This document shows, in pieces, positions 1-6,358 of a DNA stretch of 10,144 nucleotides. The stretch is from Bacteroidales bacterium UBA6428 (GTDB lineage Bacteria; Bacteroidota; Bacteroidia; Bacteroidales; UBA932): contig DJOW01000046.1 in the NCBI GenBank assembly GCA_002437305.1, positions 1-10,144 on the forward strand. Reading direction: 5' to 3'. The notes beneath the pieces are model-generated. The model ran no database searches, was not told where the DNA came from, and was given only the letters and a program-made list of their open reading frames with translations. The first letter of the stretch is position 1, and every line of letters begins with the position of its first letter. The position numbers and the translations under genes were made by a program.

Positions 1-25
1 TAGGAAAATCTTTGATTCACGCAAA
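1..25 (-). promoter_or_regulatory. Partial Bacteroidota promoter, firing leftwards out of the window
   Basis: On the minus strand TTTG lies at 25-22 and TA at 2-1, 19 nt apart, as in the complete copy at 797-827. The last six bases of the -7 box (nnTTTG) would lie outside the window, so this is inferred from the exact repeat. A run of eight A on the minus strand (44-37) lies upstream of the repeat and could act as an UP element. Its target cannot be seen. Confidence 0.4.
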
Positions 26-36
26 ACAGCACTCGG
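1..36. repeat. 36-bp exact direct repeat, left copy
   Basis: Positions 1-36 are identical, base for base, to 803-838. The identity stops at position 37 (T-rich here, A-rich in the other copy). The left limit is unknown because the window begins inside the repeat. Read on the minus strand it carries TTTG (25-22), a 19-nt spacer and TA (2-1), which are the -33 box and the start of the -7 box of a Bacteroidota promoter. It is therefore probably a duplicated promoter. The two copies flank the small secreted-protein gene and the gene-free stretch beside it. Confidence 0.9.
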
Positions 37-91
37 TTTTTTTTGAACATTCGTTTCTTTCATAGGGATTCTCATGTCGTTTGATATAGAT

Positions 92-109
92 ACTTGACGA
101 AAGCCAAGT
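92..109 (-). terminator. Small hairpin after the secreted-protein gene
   Basis: On the minus strand 7 bases of ACTTGGC (109-103) pair with GTCAAGT (98-92) around a TTTC loop, with one G-T wobble. It lies about 28 nt past the stop codon at 138. No T-tract follows, so termination is only a guess. Confidence 0.2.
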
Positions 110-137
110 CTATCAGTTTCTGATTAATTAATGAGGA

Positions 138-458
138 TTATCTTATCACATAGGCATTGCCGTTGTGAAAAAAACGGGTTTTTCCTTCGATGCATATCCA
201 TTCATTATTGAACATTATGTACTTGTCGCCTTTGCTCAACCACACGGAGTACTTGCCTTTGTGATGTCCGGATTCCGTATAGATCTCGACTGTCTTGCTG
301 GTTCTCATATAGTGGTCACCACAGTCCGAACATAAAGGAGCGCTCATATTCACTGACTCAATCGAACCGTCCGAGGTCGCGGCATTGCCGGAAACCCTGG
401 CGCTTGTGGAGTTGCACAAAAGCAACATGCATATAATTAAGCCTTCGGTCTTTTTCAT
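138..458 (-). CDS. Small predicted secreted protein (106 aa), function unknown
   Basis: I do not recognise a family. The ATG at 458-456 is chosen because it begins with MKKTE, followed by a hydrophobic stretch (about residues 7-15, GLIICMLLL) and a small-residue end STSA near residue 20, which looks like a signal peptidase I site. C16 lies in LLLC, a poor lipobox. The mature part is short and polar, with a CSDC pair at about residues 42-45, a His/Lys-rich GHHKGKYS segment, and an aromatic-rich C-terminus containing DKYIMFNNEW. It may be a small beta-rich periplasmic or exported domain. An in-frame ATG at 509 would add 17 residues but removes the signal-peptide layout and sits on the predicted -7 box at 504-511. 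The gene is alone, next to AT-rich repeats. A real gene is likely because composition stays protein-like throughout, but its role is unknown. Confidence 0.6.
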   Translation of the reverse strand: MKKTEGLIICMLLLCNSTSARVSGNAATSDGSIESVNMSAPLCSDCGDHYMRTSKTVEIYTESGHHKGKYSVWLSKGDKYIMFNNEWICIEGKTRFFHNGNAYVIR

Positions 459-503
459 ACATCTCTGCCCTTTGTCCGTGTCGGGCGCAACTGTTAATAT
501 AGC

Positions 504-535
504 CAACATTAAGTAGAATCATTTCAGCCCGCAAT
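504..535 (-). promoter_or_regulatory. Possible promoter of the small secreted-protein gene
   Basis: On the minus strand ATTG (535-532) is followed after 20 nt by TAATGTTG (511-504). The Bacteroidota consensus is TTTG, 19-21 nt, TAnnTTTG, so each box differs by one base. Transcription would begin near 497, giving a leader of about 40 nt before the ATG at 458. This also argues against the longer start at 509. It lies just past the large hairpin at 540-613, so the small gene could be transcribed separately from whatever starts near 790. Confidence 0.4.
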
Positions 536-792
536 GAAAGTGTGGAGTTCCACGTTCTTTCAATTGAAGGTTCTGACAAAACCCGAATAAGAAGAACGAA
601 TGGAACTCCACACCTGTATATTCATGTCTGTCGCGGTGGTGGCCAAGCATATAATGACAAGCCAGTACCGGCATGGTTGATACACAAGAAAAGAGTGCTG
701 TTCGAAAGTCCCTTATTCGTTGGAAAACTGTCAGATTTTCAATTGAGGACCGCGTGATCGCACTTTCCGTATTTACGCCGGATCGCTCCGAC
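536..792 (-). ncRNA. Candidate structured non-coding RNA or long leader
   Basis: A perfect consensus promoter at 827-797 points into this stretch, which has no believable gene. Predicted structure on the minus strand starts at once with a 6-bp hairpin closed by a GCGA (GNRA-type) tetraloop (792-777). Segment 746-712 is complementary to 591-560 in three blocks: 9 bp TCAATTGAA/TTCAATTGA, 6 bp TCTGAC/GTCAGA and 8 bp CGAATAAG/CTTATTCG. Segment 591-560 is exactly the loop of the 20-bp stem hairpin 613-540, so a pseudoknot or a switch between two pairings is possible. Smaller hairpins such as GCCG-GTAC-TGGC lie between. It does not match tmRNA, 6S, RNase P or SRP RNA as I know them. The alternative is a 5' leader of the gene at 138-458. 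The promoter and complementarity are visible; the RNA itself is inferred. Confidence 0.4.
540..613. repeat. Large inverted repeat (20-bp stem, 32-nt loop)
   Basis: Arm 540-559 pairs with 592-613: 13 perfect bases (GTGTGGAGTTCCA against its complement at 601-613), then a two-base bulge (599-600), then 7 perfect bases (CGTTCTT against 592-598). The 32-nt loop is 560-591. It could end the putative RNA starting near 790, although only a short TTTC follows the stem on that strand. It could also be a small transposon-derived or REP/MITE-like element. Pairing is certain; the role is not. Confidence 0.8.
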
Positions 793-796
793 AACG

Positions 797-827
797 CAAA
801 TTTAGGAAAATCTTTGATTCACGCAAA
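797..827 (-). promoter_or_regulatory. Consensus Bacteroidota promoter (TTTG-N19-TAAATTTG)
   Basis: On the minus strand TTTG (827-824), 19 nt, then TAAATTTG (804-797) match the major sigma-factor consensus of Bacteroidota at every defined position. AT-rich bases (846-839, AAAATTTT) precede the repeat. Transcription should start near 790-792, just before a GNRA-type hairpin. The -33 box, spacer and TA belong to the 36-bp direct repeat; the rest of the -7 box lies just past it. Confidence 0.65.
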
Positions 828-838
828 ACAGCACTCGG
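803..838. repeat. 36-bp exact direct repeat, right copy
   Basis: Identical to 1-36. Immediately to the right lies GAAAATTTTC (838-847), a 10-bp palindrome. Outside the exact copies there is only faint similarity: ctatcag words preceded by ccaa occur 68 and 75 nt to the right of the left and right copies respectively. This could be the trace of an older tandem duplication or chance. Confidence 0.9.
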
Positions 839-842
839 AAAA

Positions 843-976
843 TTTTCGCGTCCGTGTTTCGTCCTTGTCCTATCCTTTCGGATCGTCACTTATACTGATG
901 GATGAAATGAGACCAATCTATCAGCGAGCGGGAAAATAAATATGTAAGGATTCGTGGAGTGTACCGGACGCGAAAA
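843..976. repeat. 12-bp perfect inverted repeat, 110 nt apart
   Basis: ttttcgcgtccg (843-854) is the exact reverse complement of 965-976. Read on the minus strand, the second arm is followed directly by TTTTCC. Inside lies a small stem ATCC-GAAA-GGAT (883-872) with a GNRA-type loop. It could close a structured 3' region of the uvrA-like transcript, act as a long-loop terminator, or mark a small invertible or inserted segment. There is no recognisable consensus promoter between the arms. Confidence 0.6.
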
Positions 977-996
977 GTAGACACGGAAAATAATTT

Positions 997-3486
997 TCAG
1001 ATAAACCGGCCGGTGGCGCTGTCCTTCGCCGCGCGGATCTGTTCCGGTGTGCCGGTGGCGACAATGCGTCCGCCTTCGGATCCGCCGCCCGGCCCCATGT
1101 CGATGACGTAGTCAGCGTTGCGGATGACATCGAGATCATGCTCGATGACGATGACGGTGGCTTCATGGTCGATGAGGCCCTGGAAAACCTTCAAGAGTGT
1201 CATGACATCGGACGGGTGAAGGCCGATGGTCGGCTCGTCGAACACGAAGACCGAGTCGCCCTGTCCCCGGCCCATCTCGCTGGCCAGCTTGAGCCTCTGA
1301 GCCTCACCACCGGACAGGCTAGGGGTCTCCTCACCTAACGTCAGATAACCAAGACCGAGATCCCGCAAGACTCTGAGCCGCTGACTTATCAGTTTGAGAT
1401 CCGCACACGCGTCAAGCGCGGAATTTATGTCCATGTCCATAAGATCCGGCAGCGAATGGAATTCTCCGGCTGAGTTCTCCCACCTAATGCTTCCGGCGGC
1501 CTTTGAATATCTCGACCCACGGCAGTCCGGGCACGGGATGTCCACATCAGGAAGGAACTGCACGTCAAGGCTGATCACACCTGTCCCGTCACATGTCGGG
1601 CATCTGAGTTTGCCGGTGTTGTAGGAGAAATCCCCGTCCTTGTAGCCGTGCTTCTTCGCGTCCGGAGTCTTGGCGAAGACTTTCCTCAACTCATCATGGA
1701 CATTTGCGTAAGTCGCGACGGTAGAGCGGACGTTAATACCTATCGGAGAAGCGTCTATGAGTTTCACCTGACGTATTCCTTCAGCTTCCATAGACTTCAC
1801 GTGACGCGGCAACTCACGACCGGCGATCTTCGCCTGAAGCGCCGGAATGAGACTTTCAAGCACCATAGTGGTCTTGCCGGAACCGGAGACACCTGTGACA
1901 ACCGTCATACGGCCTTTCGGAATCTCAACCCTGAGCGGCTTGACGGTGTGAATGGCATCTGTCTCCATCACTATCTTCCCATCAATGAATATGTCAGCGT
2001 CCTTTATCTGTGGTCTGACTTTAACAGACGCCTTACCTGAAAGGAAAGGGCCTATCCTTGAATATTCATTGGCCTCGATGTCGTCTATCGTTCCTTGCGC
2101 TATCACCTTGCCACCGCCTGATCCGGCACCCGGCCCCATCTCGATCATCCAGTCGGATTTGGTCAGGATCTGTGTGTCGTGATCAACAAGGATAACGGAG
2201 TTGCCGTCCGCCATAAGATCCTCCATCACACCGCAAAGGCCGATTATATTCGATGGGTGCAGACCGATAGAAGGCTCGTCCAGAACGTACAGAACTCCGG
2301 TCGTGCGGTTTCTCACGGCCCTGGCCAATTGCATTCTCTGACGTTCTCCTGTAGAGAGCGTCGCCGCCGAGCGATCCAGCGACAGATAACCTATTCCCAA
2401 ATCCATCAACCGTTTGGCCGTGTCAAGAAACGATTCGCAGATGCTTCCGGCCATAGGCCGCATCTCTTCCGGAAGCGAGGCCGGAACGCCTTTTACCCAC
2501 TCCACAATCTCTTTAAGGGTCATCGTGCAGGCATCAGCCAATGAGATTCCCCTGAGCCTTGGCGCCCTTGCCGCATCGGAAAGTCTTGTTCCGTGGCAAT
2601 CCGGGCAAACGTCCGTTCGGAGGAACCTCTCGACACGCTTCATCCCCTTTTCGTCCTTGACCTTCGCAAGGGCGTTCTCGACAGTGTACGTGGCGTTGTA
2701 GAAAGTGAAGTCCAGTTCAGCCGCGTCGTTCGAGTTCTTGGCCTTGTAAAGAATGTGTTTTTTAACTGCCGGACCGTGAAGGACGATGTCCTTTTCCTTG
2801 TCTGTCAGATCCTTGAAAGGCACGTCAGTGCGCACGCCCATCGCCCGGCAGACATCCTTCATCAGCGACCACATCAGCGTGTTCCAAGGAGCGACAGCTC
2901 CTTCGTCAATCGTTAAGTTCTCATCGGGAATCAGTGTGGATTCATCCACTGTCCTGACTGTGCCGGTTCCGTCACATTTCCTACATGCTCCCTGACTGTT
3001 GAACGACAACTCCTCGGCGGAGGGGGCGTAGAAATGTTCCCCGCAGACAGGGCAGACAAGCTCCTTCCCGGCAGCCACAAGCAAAGACGGCTCGACATAG
3101 TGACCGTTCGGGCATCGGTGGCTCGCCAGTCTTGAGAACATAAGCCTAAGGCTGTTAAGGAGTTCGGTCCCTGTACCGAAAGTGCTGCGTATGCCGGGGA
3201 TCCCCGGCCTCTGGTGAAGCGCCAGAGCCGCCGGGACATAAAGGACCTCATCCACATCCGCCTTGGCGGCCTGAGTCATCCTCCTTCTGGTGTAAGTGGA
3301 GAGTGACTCAAGATAGCGCCTTGAGCCTTCTGAATACAGCACCCCAAGCGCCAGCGAGGACTTCCCGGACCCCGACACCCCGGCGATCCCAACTATCTTT
3401 CCGAGCGGAATGTCCACATCCACATTCTTCAGGTTGTGCACCCTCGCCCCGCGCACCAAAATCTTGTCTGGTTGATTTCTATTCAT
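997..3486 (-). CDS. UvrA2-like excinuclease ABC subunit A, short form (829 aa)
   Basis: A DNA-binding ABC ATPase of the UvrA family. UvrA loads UvrB on damaged DNA in nucleotide excision repair; short UvrA2/DrrC-type relatives are linked to tolerance of DNA-binding drugs. Visible motifs: Walker A GVSGSGKS (36-43), zinc-site pairs CPVC (145-148) and CRKC (168-171), CPDC (294-297), signature LSTGE (377-381), Walker B LDEPS (402-406), His switch H436, second Walker A GVSGSGKT (532-539), CPTC (629-632) with CPDC (652-655), LSGGE (724-728), and FDEPT (749-753). Only about 20 residues separate RCPNG (124-128) from the first zinc pair, where full-length UvrA of about 940 aa has the UvrB-binding insert, so that domain is missing. 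The first signature is LSTGE rather than LSGGE. The start at 3486 is chosen because MNRNQPDKILVRGAR matches the family N-terminus. The ATG overlaps the HAD stop (ATGAATAG). It is unlikely to be the housekeeping uvrA. Confidence 0.93.
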   Translation of the reverse strand: MNRNQPDKILVRGARVHNLKNVDVDIPLGKIVGIAGVSGSGKSSLALGVLYSEGSRRYLESLSTYTRRRMTQAAKADVDEVLYVPAALALHQRPGIPGIRSTFGTGTELLNSLRLMFSRLASHRCPNGHYVEPSLLVAAGKELVCPVCGEHFYAPSAEELSFNSQGACRKCDGTGTVRTVDESTLIPDENLTIDEGAVAPWNTLMWSLMKDVCRAMGVRTDVPFKDLTDKEKDIVLHGPAVKKHILYKAKNSNDAAELDFTFYNATYTVENALAKVKDEKGMKRVERFLRTDVCPDCHGTRLSDAARAPRLRGISLADACTMTLKEIVEWVKGVPASLPEEMRPMAGSICESFLDTAKRLMDLGIGYLSLDRSAATLSTGERQRMQLARAVRNRTTGVLYVLDEPSIGLHPSNIIGLCGVMEDLMADGNSVILVDHDTQILTKSDWMIEMGPGAGSGGGKVIAQGTIDDIEANEYSRIGPFLSGKASVKVRPQIKDADIFIDGKIVMETDAIHTVKPLRVEIPKGRMTVVTGVSGSGKTTMVLESLIPALQAKIAGRELPRHVKSMEAEGIRQVKLIDASPIGINVRSTVATYANVHDELRKVFAKTPDAKKHGYKDGDFSYNTGKLRCPTCDGTGVISLDVQFLPDVDIPCPDCRGSRYSKAAGSIRWENSAGEFHSLPDLMDMDINSALDACADLKLISQRLRVLRDLGLGYLTLGEETPSLSGGEAQRLKLASEMGRGQGDSVFVFDEPTIGLHPSDVMTLLKVFQGLIDHEATVIVIEHDLDVIRNADYVIDMGPGGGSEGGRIVATGTPEQIRAAKDSATGRFI

Positions 3487-4183
3487 TGTCAATGAATATC
3501 TTGCCGAGTTGATCGAAAGAATCGAGACGCGTGATGTTCGGATGGTCAAATTCCTCAGTCACCTCATGCCGCCACGTGGTGTGGAAAGGAATATGTATGC
3601 CGTAGCCTCCGATCTCTATGACAGGCAAGATGTCCGACTTGAATGAGTTCCCGACCATCGCCATGTCTTCAGGAGAGATGCCTTCGCTTTGGCAGAGGTC
3701 AAGATATTCCTTTTTGCCTTTGTTGGAGACCACTTCAGTCCTGTCGAAATATTCACTTAACCCTGAGCGCCTTAGCTTGTTCTCCTGGTCGAGCATATCA
3801 CCTTTTGTCAAGACAACCAGCCTGTAGCGCCCGCTGCGCTTCAAGGCCTTCAAGGTGTCCTCCACCCCAGGAAGAGGAGTCGCCGGAAGACTCAGCAGGG
3901 ATTTCGCTGAAGATAGTATTCGTGAAAGATTCTCGCCCTGCACCTTGTTGTCAGACACCTTCAAGGCGGTCTCCATCATCGAGATGCAGACGGCCTTCGC
4001 CCCGTACCCCAGAACAGGCATGTTCGCGGACTCCGTCCTGAAAAGTTCCGCCGACAGTTCCTCCGCGGTGCCATATTCCTTAAGTTCATGAGTGAACTCA
4101 TCCTCCGCCTTGTCGAAGTACGACTGATTGTCCCACAGCGTGTCGTCCGCATCGAAAACAATCACCTTTACATCCTTGATCAT
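3479..4183 (-). CDS. HAD-superfamily hydrolase (haloacid dehalogenase-like, 234 aa)
   Basis: A soluble HAD phosphohydrolase-type enzyme using an aspartyl-phosphate intermediate. Motif I is VFDADDTLW with nucleophile D11 and general acid D13. Motif II is LTKGD with T126. A Lys for motif III lies in SNKGKKEY (K155-K158). Motif IV is MVGNSFKSD with D184. Residues about 15-100 form the helical cap inserted after motif I, as in subfamily I. The length is normal and all key residues are present. The substrate cannot be told; small phosphate esters are usual. The ATG at 4183 gives a start a few residues before motif I and lies about 16 nt after the predicted transcription start. The stop overlaps the start of the uvrA-like gene, so the two are probably co-transcribed and translationally coupled. 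A link with damage or drug tolerance is only inferred from that coupling. Confidence 0.92.
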   Translation of the reverse strand: MIKDVKVIVFDADDTLWDNQSYFDKAEDEFTHELKEYGTAEELSAELFRTESANMPVLGYGAKAVCISMMETALKVSDNKVQGENLSRILSSAKSLLSLPATPLPGVEDTLKALKRSGRYRLVVLTKGDMLDQENKLRRSGLSEYFDRTEVVSNKGKKEYLDLCQSEGISPEDMAMVGNSFKSDILPVIEIGGYGIHIPFHTTWRHEVTEEFDHPNITRLDSFDQLGKIFIDNE

Positions 4184-4204
4184 GGTCCATTAATTTTCCG
4201 GCCT

Positions 4205-4235
4205 CAAAATTAGTGAAAAGAATCCGAACGGCAAT
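4205..4235 (-). promoter_or_regulatory. Promoter of the HAD-uvrA2 pair
   Basis: On the minus strand ATTG (4235-4232), 19 nt, then TAATTTTG (4212-4205). The -7 box fits TAnnTTTG fully and the -33 box differs at one base from TTTG. Transcription would start near 4199, giving a very short leader before the ATG at 4183. It separates the HAD-uvrA2 unit from the PUL operon upstream. Confidence 0.55.
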
Positions 4236-4260
4236 CTCACATCCGGCAATTTCCTTTGAG

Positions 4261-4471
4261 CCGTGAGCTGATAACAGTCTTCCACGCACGAAAGTTTCCT
4301 GAATGTATAGTCCGTGCTCAAAAACGCCATTTCAGCGCACGAAGCATCTTGAAAGACACTCCGGCGCGTGAAATGACGCTTTCCACTCACCGTCTCACAA
4401 ATCCCTTTTATCCGTGAGCGGGATCATCCCTCTGGCGCACGAAATCTTATACTCTTGGCCTTTTCGTGAGC
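4261..4471. repeat. Degenerate array of about 51-nt units with alternating CGTGAGC / CGCACGAAA words
   Basis: Words of the type CGTGAGC lie at 4262, 4313 (CGTGCTC), 4365 (CGCGTGA), 4413 and 4465. CGCACGAA(A) lies at 4285, 4336 and 4436, with a diverged partner near 4391 (CGTCTCAC). Steps from the first word to the second are 23, 23, 26 and 23, and back again 28, 29, 22 and 29, so the composite period is about 51 nt over four units. CGTGAGC and GCGCACG are near complements and could form small hairpins of about 30 nt with one mismatch. The last word runs into the TAG stop of the GH127-type gene. The sequence between words is not conserved, which rules out a CRISPR array. It would be transcribed as the 3' region of the PUL operon. 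Function unknown. Confidence 0.65.
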
Positions 4472-6345
4472 TAATAAGGAACATAATCGTAGTTCATCAC
4501 ATTCAGAGTCTGCGGGAGCCAGACCTTGTACCTCTGTGACCTGTCCCACGTGTCGCCCGCCGAGGCGAAATCACAAAGGTGCACTTGCCTTGGAGACCGG
4601 TTGTTCTCAAGCAGGGTTCCAACCCTCATTGGTACAGTGAAAGCCATCCAGGCGAAATCACAGCCTTCCAACGGAGACAGTTCCACGTAGCCGTCGTCGG
4701 AGACCAACGCGACACCCTCGTCCACAAAGCCGTCCTTGAACCTGCTGTCCCGAGCCAGGACCACAGGACCGCGGACTATTGCCACAGAATTTCCCTCACT
4801 GGCGACACGTCCTCTCAAATCAAGCCTGACATGGATCTTGTCACCGGATTTCCATTCGCGTTCCATTCTCAGGTAATGTCCAGGAGCGATGTCTCTCATC
4901 TCCACTCCGTTAACAGCCACGCTCACATCCTCGCTCCAGCCCGGAATACGGAGAGCCACCTCACATCTGACTGGTTTCGGAGAATCTATTTCGATCTGTA
5001 TCGAATCACTGACAGGATAATCAGTTGTCTGACGCAAATGAAGTCTTTCTTCAGGCGAGAGGATGATGTCAGCCTCCGATTGCGCGTACAGGTTGACATA
5101 GACGCTCTTGCCATCGACTTCATACATCACTTTTGGTATCATCGCGAACGCGCGCGGACCGTTGGCGTTGCAGCAGTTGATGTGCATTCCGCATTGCTCC
5201 TCGCCTTCCGCCCGCCAACCTTCCAGCGGACTGTATTTCGCTATTTGGGACGCGTCATCCTTCAGTGAGGCCATAAGCGCGTTGTAAATGGCTGTCTCTA
5301 TGAGATCCCCATAGGATGAGTCACGGGAAAAGCGCAGAAGACGGCCGCACAGTTGCATCCACGTGAATGTCACGCAAGTCTCCATTGTATGGTAGGTCGG
5401 CAACGCTTGACGCGCCTTGCCTCCGTACCAGCACTCGAATGAACTGCCAGACCCGGCGACATTGATCTCATCGCTGATTATGTTCGCCACTGTTTTCTCT
5501 ATGGCGGAAAGGTAGGATGGGTCTCCATCTATCTTGTAAAGCTCAAGAAGTCCCTCGTAACAGGACATCATCTCATACGCCTTCTGACCGTTCTCTCTGG
5601 AAAACCATTTCTCAGGGTGAGGAAATCTGGAGGCCACAGGAATACCGGCTATAGCCTTGCCGATCAGCCCAGGGCCATCGGGGGTCTCCCATTGCCGTAC
5701 GATATACCGGGCGAAATCAAGATATGACGGATCGCCGGTATGCCTGTACAACGACACCACGGCCTCCAGGATCGACGAACTCGCCATCCCTCGGTAGTTT
5801 CCTGTCGCCACTATGTCCGTCTTGCCTTCACCGACCTGCGTCATCAGATGATCCACTAGTCTACGCGCAGCTTTCAGAGCCTTCCTGTCACCGGAAAGGT
5901 CGTGCCAGGCAAGCAAACCCAAGGCAGTGTATTTGCGCCCCCAGACATCCCACTGCTGAAGTTGATGTTCTGGAGCGTAGTTCCCGATATACCCATCGGG
6001 GGACTGTGTCTCCATCAATGATGAAGCCGCCTCACTTATCTTCTCGTACAGCTCCCCGTCATGGGTATATTCATAAGAAGAAATCGCTCCCAGCATCCAT
6101 TTTCCCCAAAACTCGCTTTGCCACAAGCGGCTTTCCGTACGGTGGCGGAAAGGTTCGACTAGCTCGTTGACATCCTGCCCTTTGACGCGGCGGGCTATAC
6201 AGTCGGATATTCTTTCTCCGACATAACCTTTGACCTCAACATTCTTGACAGCCGGGTATTCGTTAGGCCTTGCGGCCGCCCGGACAGGAAAAAGAAGCGA
6301 TGCCGCCAGGAGAAATCCCGCAAGTGTAGTTCTGTTTGTTCTCAT
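4471..6345 (-). CDS. DUF1680 / GH127-family glycoside hydrolase, likely beta-L-arabinofuranosidase (624 aa)
   Basis: The family releases beta-L-arabinofuranose, and related clades (GH146 and others) act on similar sugars. The fold is an (alpha/alpha)6 barrel followed by beta-sandwich domains, with a zinc-bound Cys as nucleophile. Zinc-site residues recognisable here are E322 and C324 in METCVT and the Cys pair C391-C392 in HINCCNANGPRA; one of this pair is the expected nucleophile. E304 in SSFECWYGG is a candidate acid/base, less surely placed. Residues 1-25 form a signal peptide (hydrophobic core LAGFLLAASLLF, end RAAA), with no lipobox, so periplasmic. The start at 6345 is preferred to the upstream ATG at 6378, which lies inside the GH43 gene and would bury the signal peptide. 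Only 13 nt separate it from the GH43 stop. It is the last gene of the PUL operon. GH127 versus GH146 cannot be settled by eye. Confidence 0.87.
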   Translation of the reverse strand: MRTNRTTLAGFLLAASLLFPVRAAARPNEYPAVKNVEVKGYVGERISDCIARRVKGQDVNELVEPFRHRTESRLWQSEFWGKWMLGAISSYEYTHDGELYEKISEAASSLMETQSPDGYIGNYAPEHQLQQWDVWGRKYTALGLLAWHDLSGDRKALKAARRLVDHLMTQVGEGKTDIVATGNYRGMASSSILEAVVSLYRHTGDPSYLDFARYIVRQWETPDGPGLIGKAIAGIPVASRFPHPEKWFSRENGQKAYEMMSCYEGLLELYKIDGDPSYLSAIEKTVANIISDEINVAGSGSSFECWYGGKARQALPTYHTMETCVTFTWMQLCGRLLRFSRDSSYGDLIETAIYNALMASLKDDASQIAKYSPLEGWRAEGEEQCGMHINCCNANGPRAFAMIPKVMYEVDGKSVYVNLYAQSEADIILSPEERLHLRQTTDYPVSDSIQIEIDSPKPVRCEVALRIPGWSEDVSVAVNGVEMRDIAPGHYLRMEREWKSGDKIHVRLDLRGRVASEGNSVAIVRGPVVLARDSRFKDGFVDEGVALVSDDGYVELSPLEGCDFAWMAFTVPMRVGTLLENNRSPRQVHLCDFASAGDTWDRSQRYKVWLPQTLNVMNYDYVPY

Positions 6346-6358
6346 AGTGCCAATTGTT

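Larger units (their letters stand above)
459..996. other. 538-nt gene-free region with repeats, promoters and RNA-like structure
   Basis: No convincing protein is encoded on either strand. The open frames here have no credible start or family resemblance and run through repeats. From right to left the region holds: the 3' flank of the uvrA-like gene; a 12-bp inverted repeat (843-854 with 965-976); the 36-bp direct repeat with a consensus minus-strand promoter; a stretch predicted to form a structured RNA; a 20-bp stem hairpin (540-613); and a second, weaker promoter before the small secreted-protein gene. The ten bases aacagcactc (827-836, also 25-34) recur inverted at 693-702, so the region looks like a patchwork of repeat modules. 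Confidence 0.7.

Noticed and set aside
401..458. Lipobox at LLLC in the small secreted protein
   Set aside because: Leu at the position before Cys does not fit signal peptidase II sites; the later STSA end fits signal peptidase I better.
519..794. Minus-strand open frame of 91 aa across the repeat region
   Set aside because: It starts with TTG at the predicted transcription start, runs through the 540-613 hairpin and inverted segments, and has no recognisable domain. A non-coding structure explains the stretch better.
855..964. Invertible promoter like those of Bacteroides capsule loci
   Set aside because: The arms do not resemble the known invertase sites and no TAnnTTTG box lies between them. 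Kept only as a weak option in the inverted-repeat finding.
3484..3549. Longer start for the uvrA-like gene at 3549
   Set aside because: The extra 21 residues do not resemble UvrA, and the start at 3486 gives the usual N-terminus and a typical stop/start overlap.
4261..4471. CRISPR array
   Set aside because: The repeated words are only 7-9 bases and degenerate, spacing alternates, and no cas genes are present.
4579..5268. Plus-strand open frame of 229 aa
   Set aside because: It is antisense to the GH127-type gene, whose motifs are clear, and has no family resemblance.
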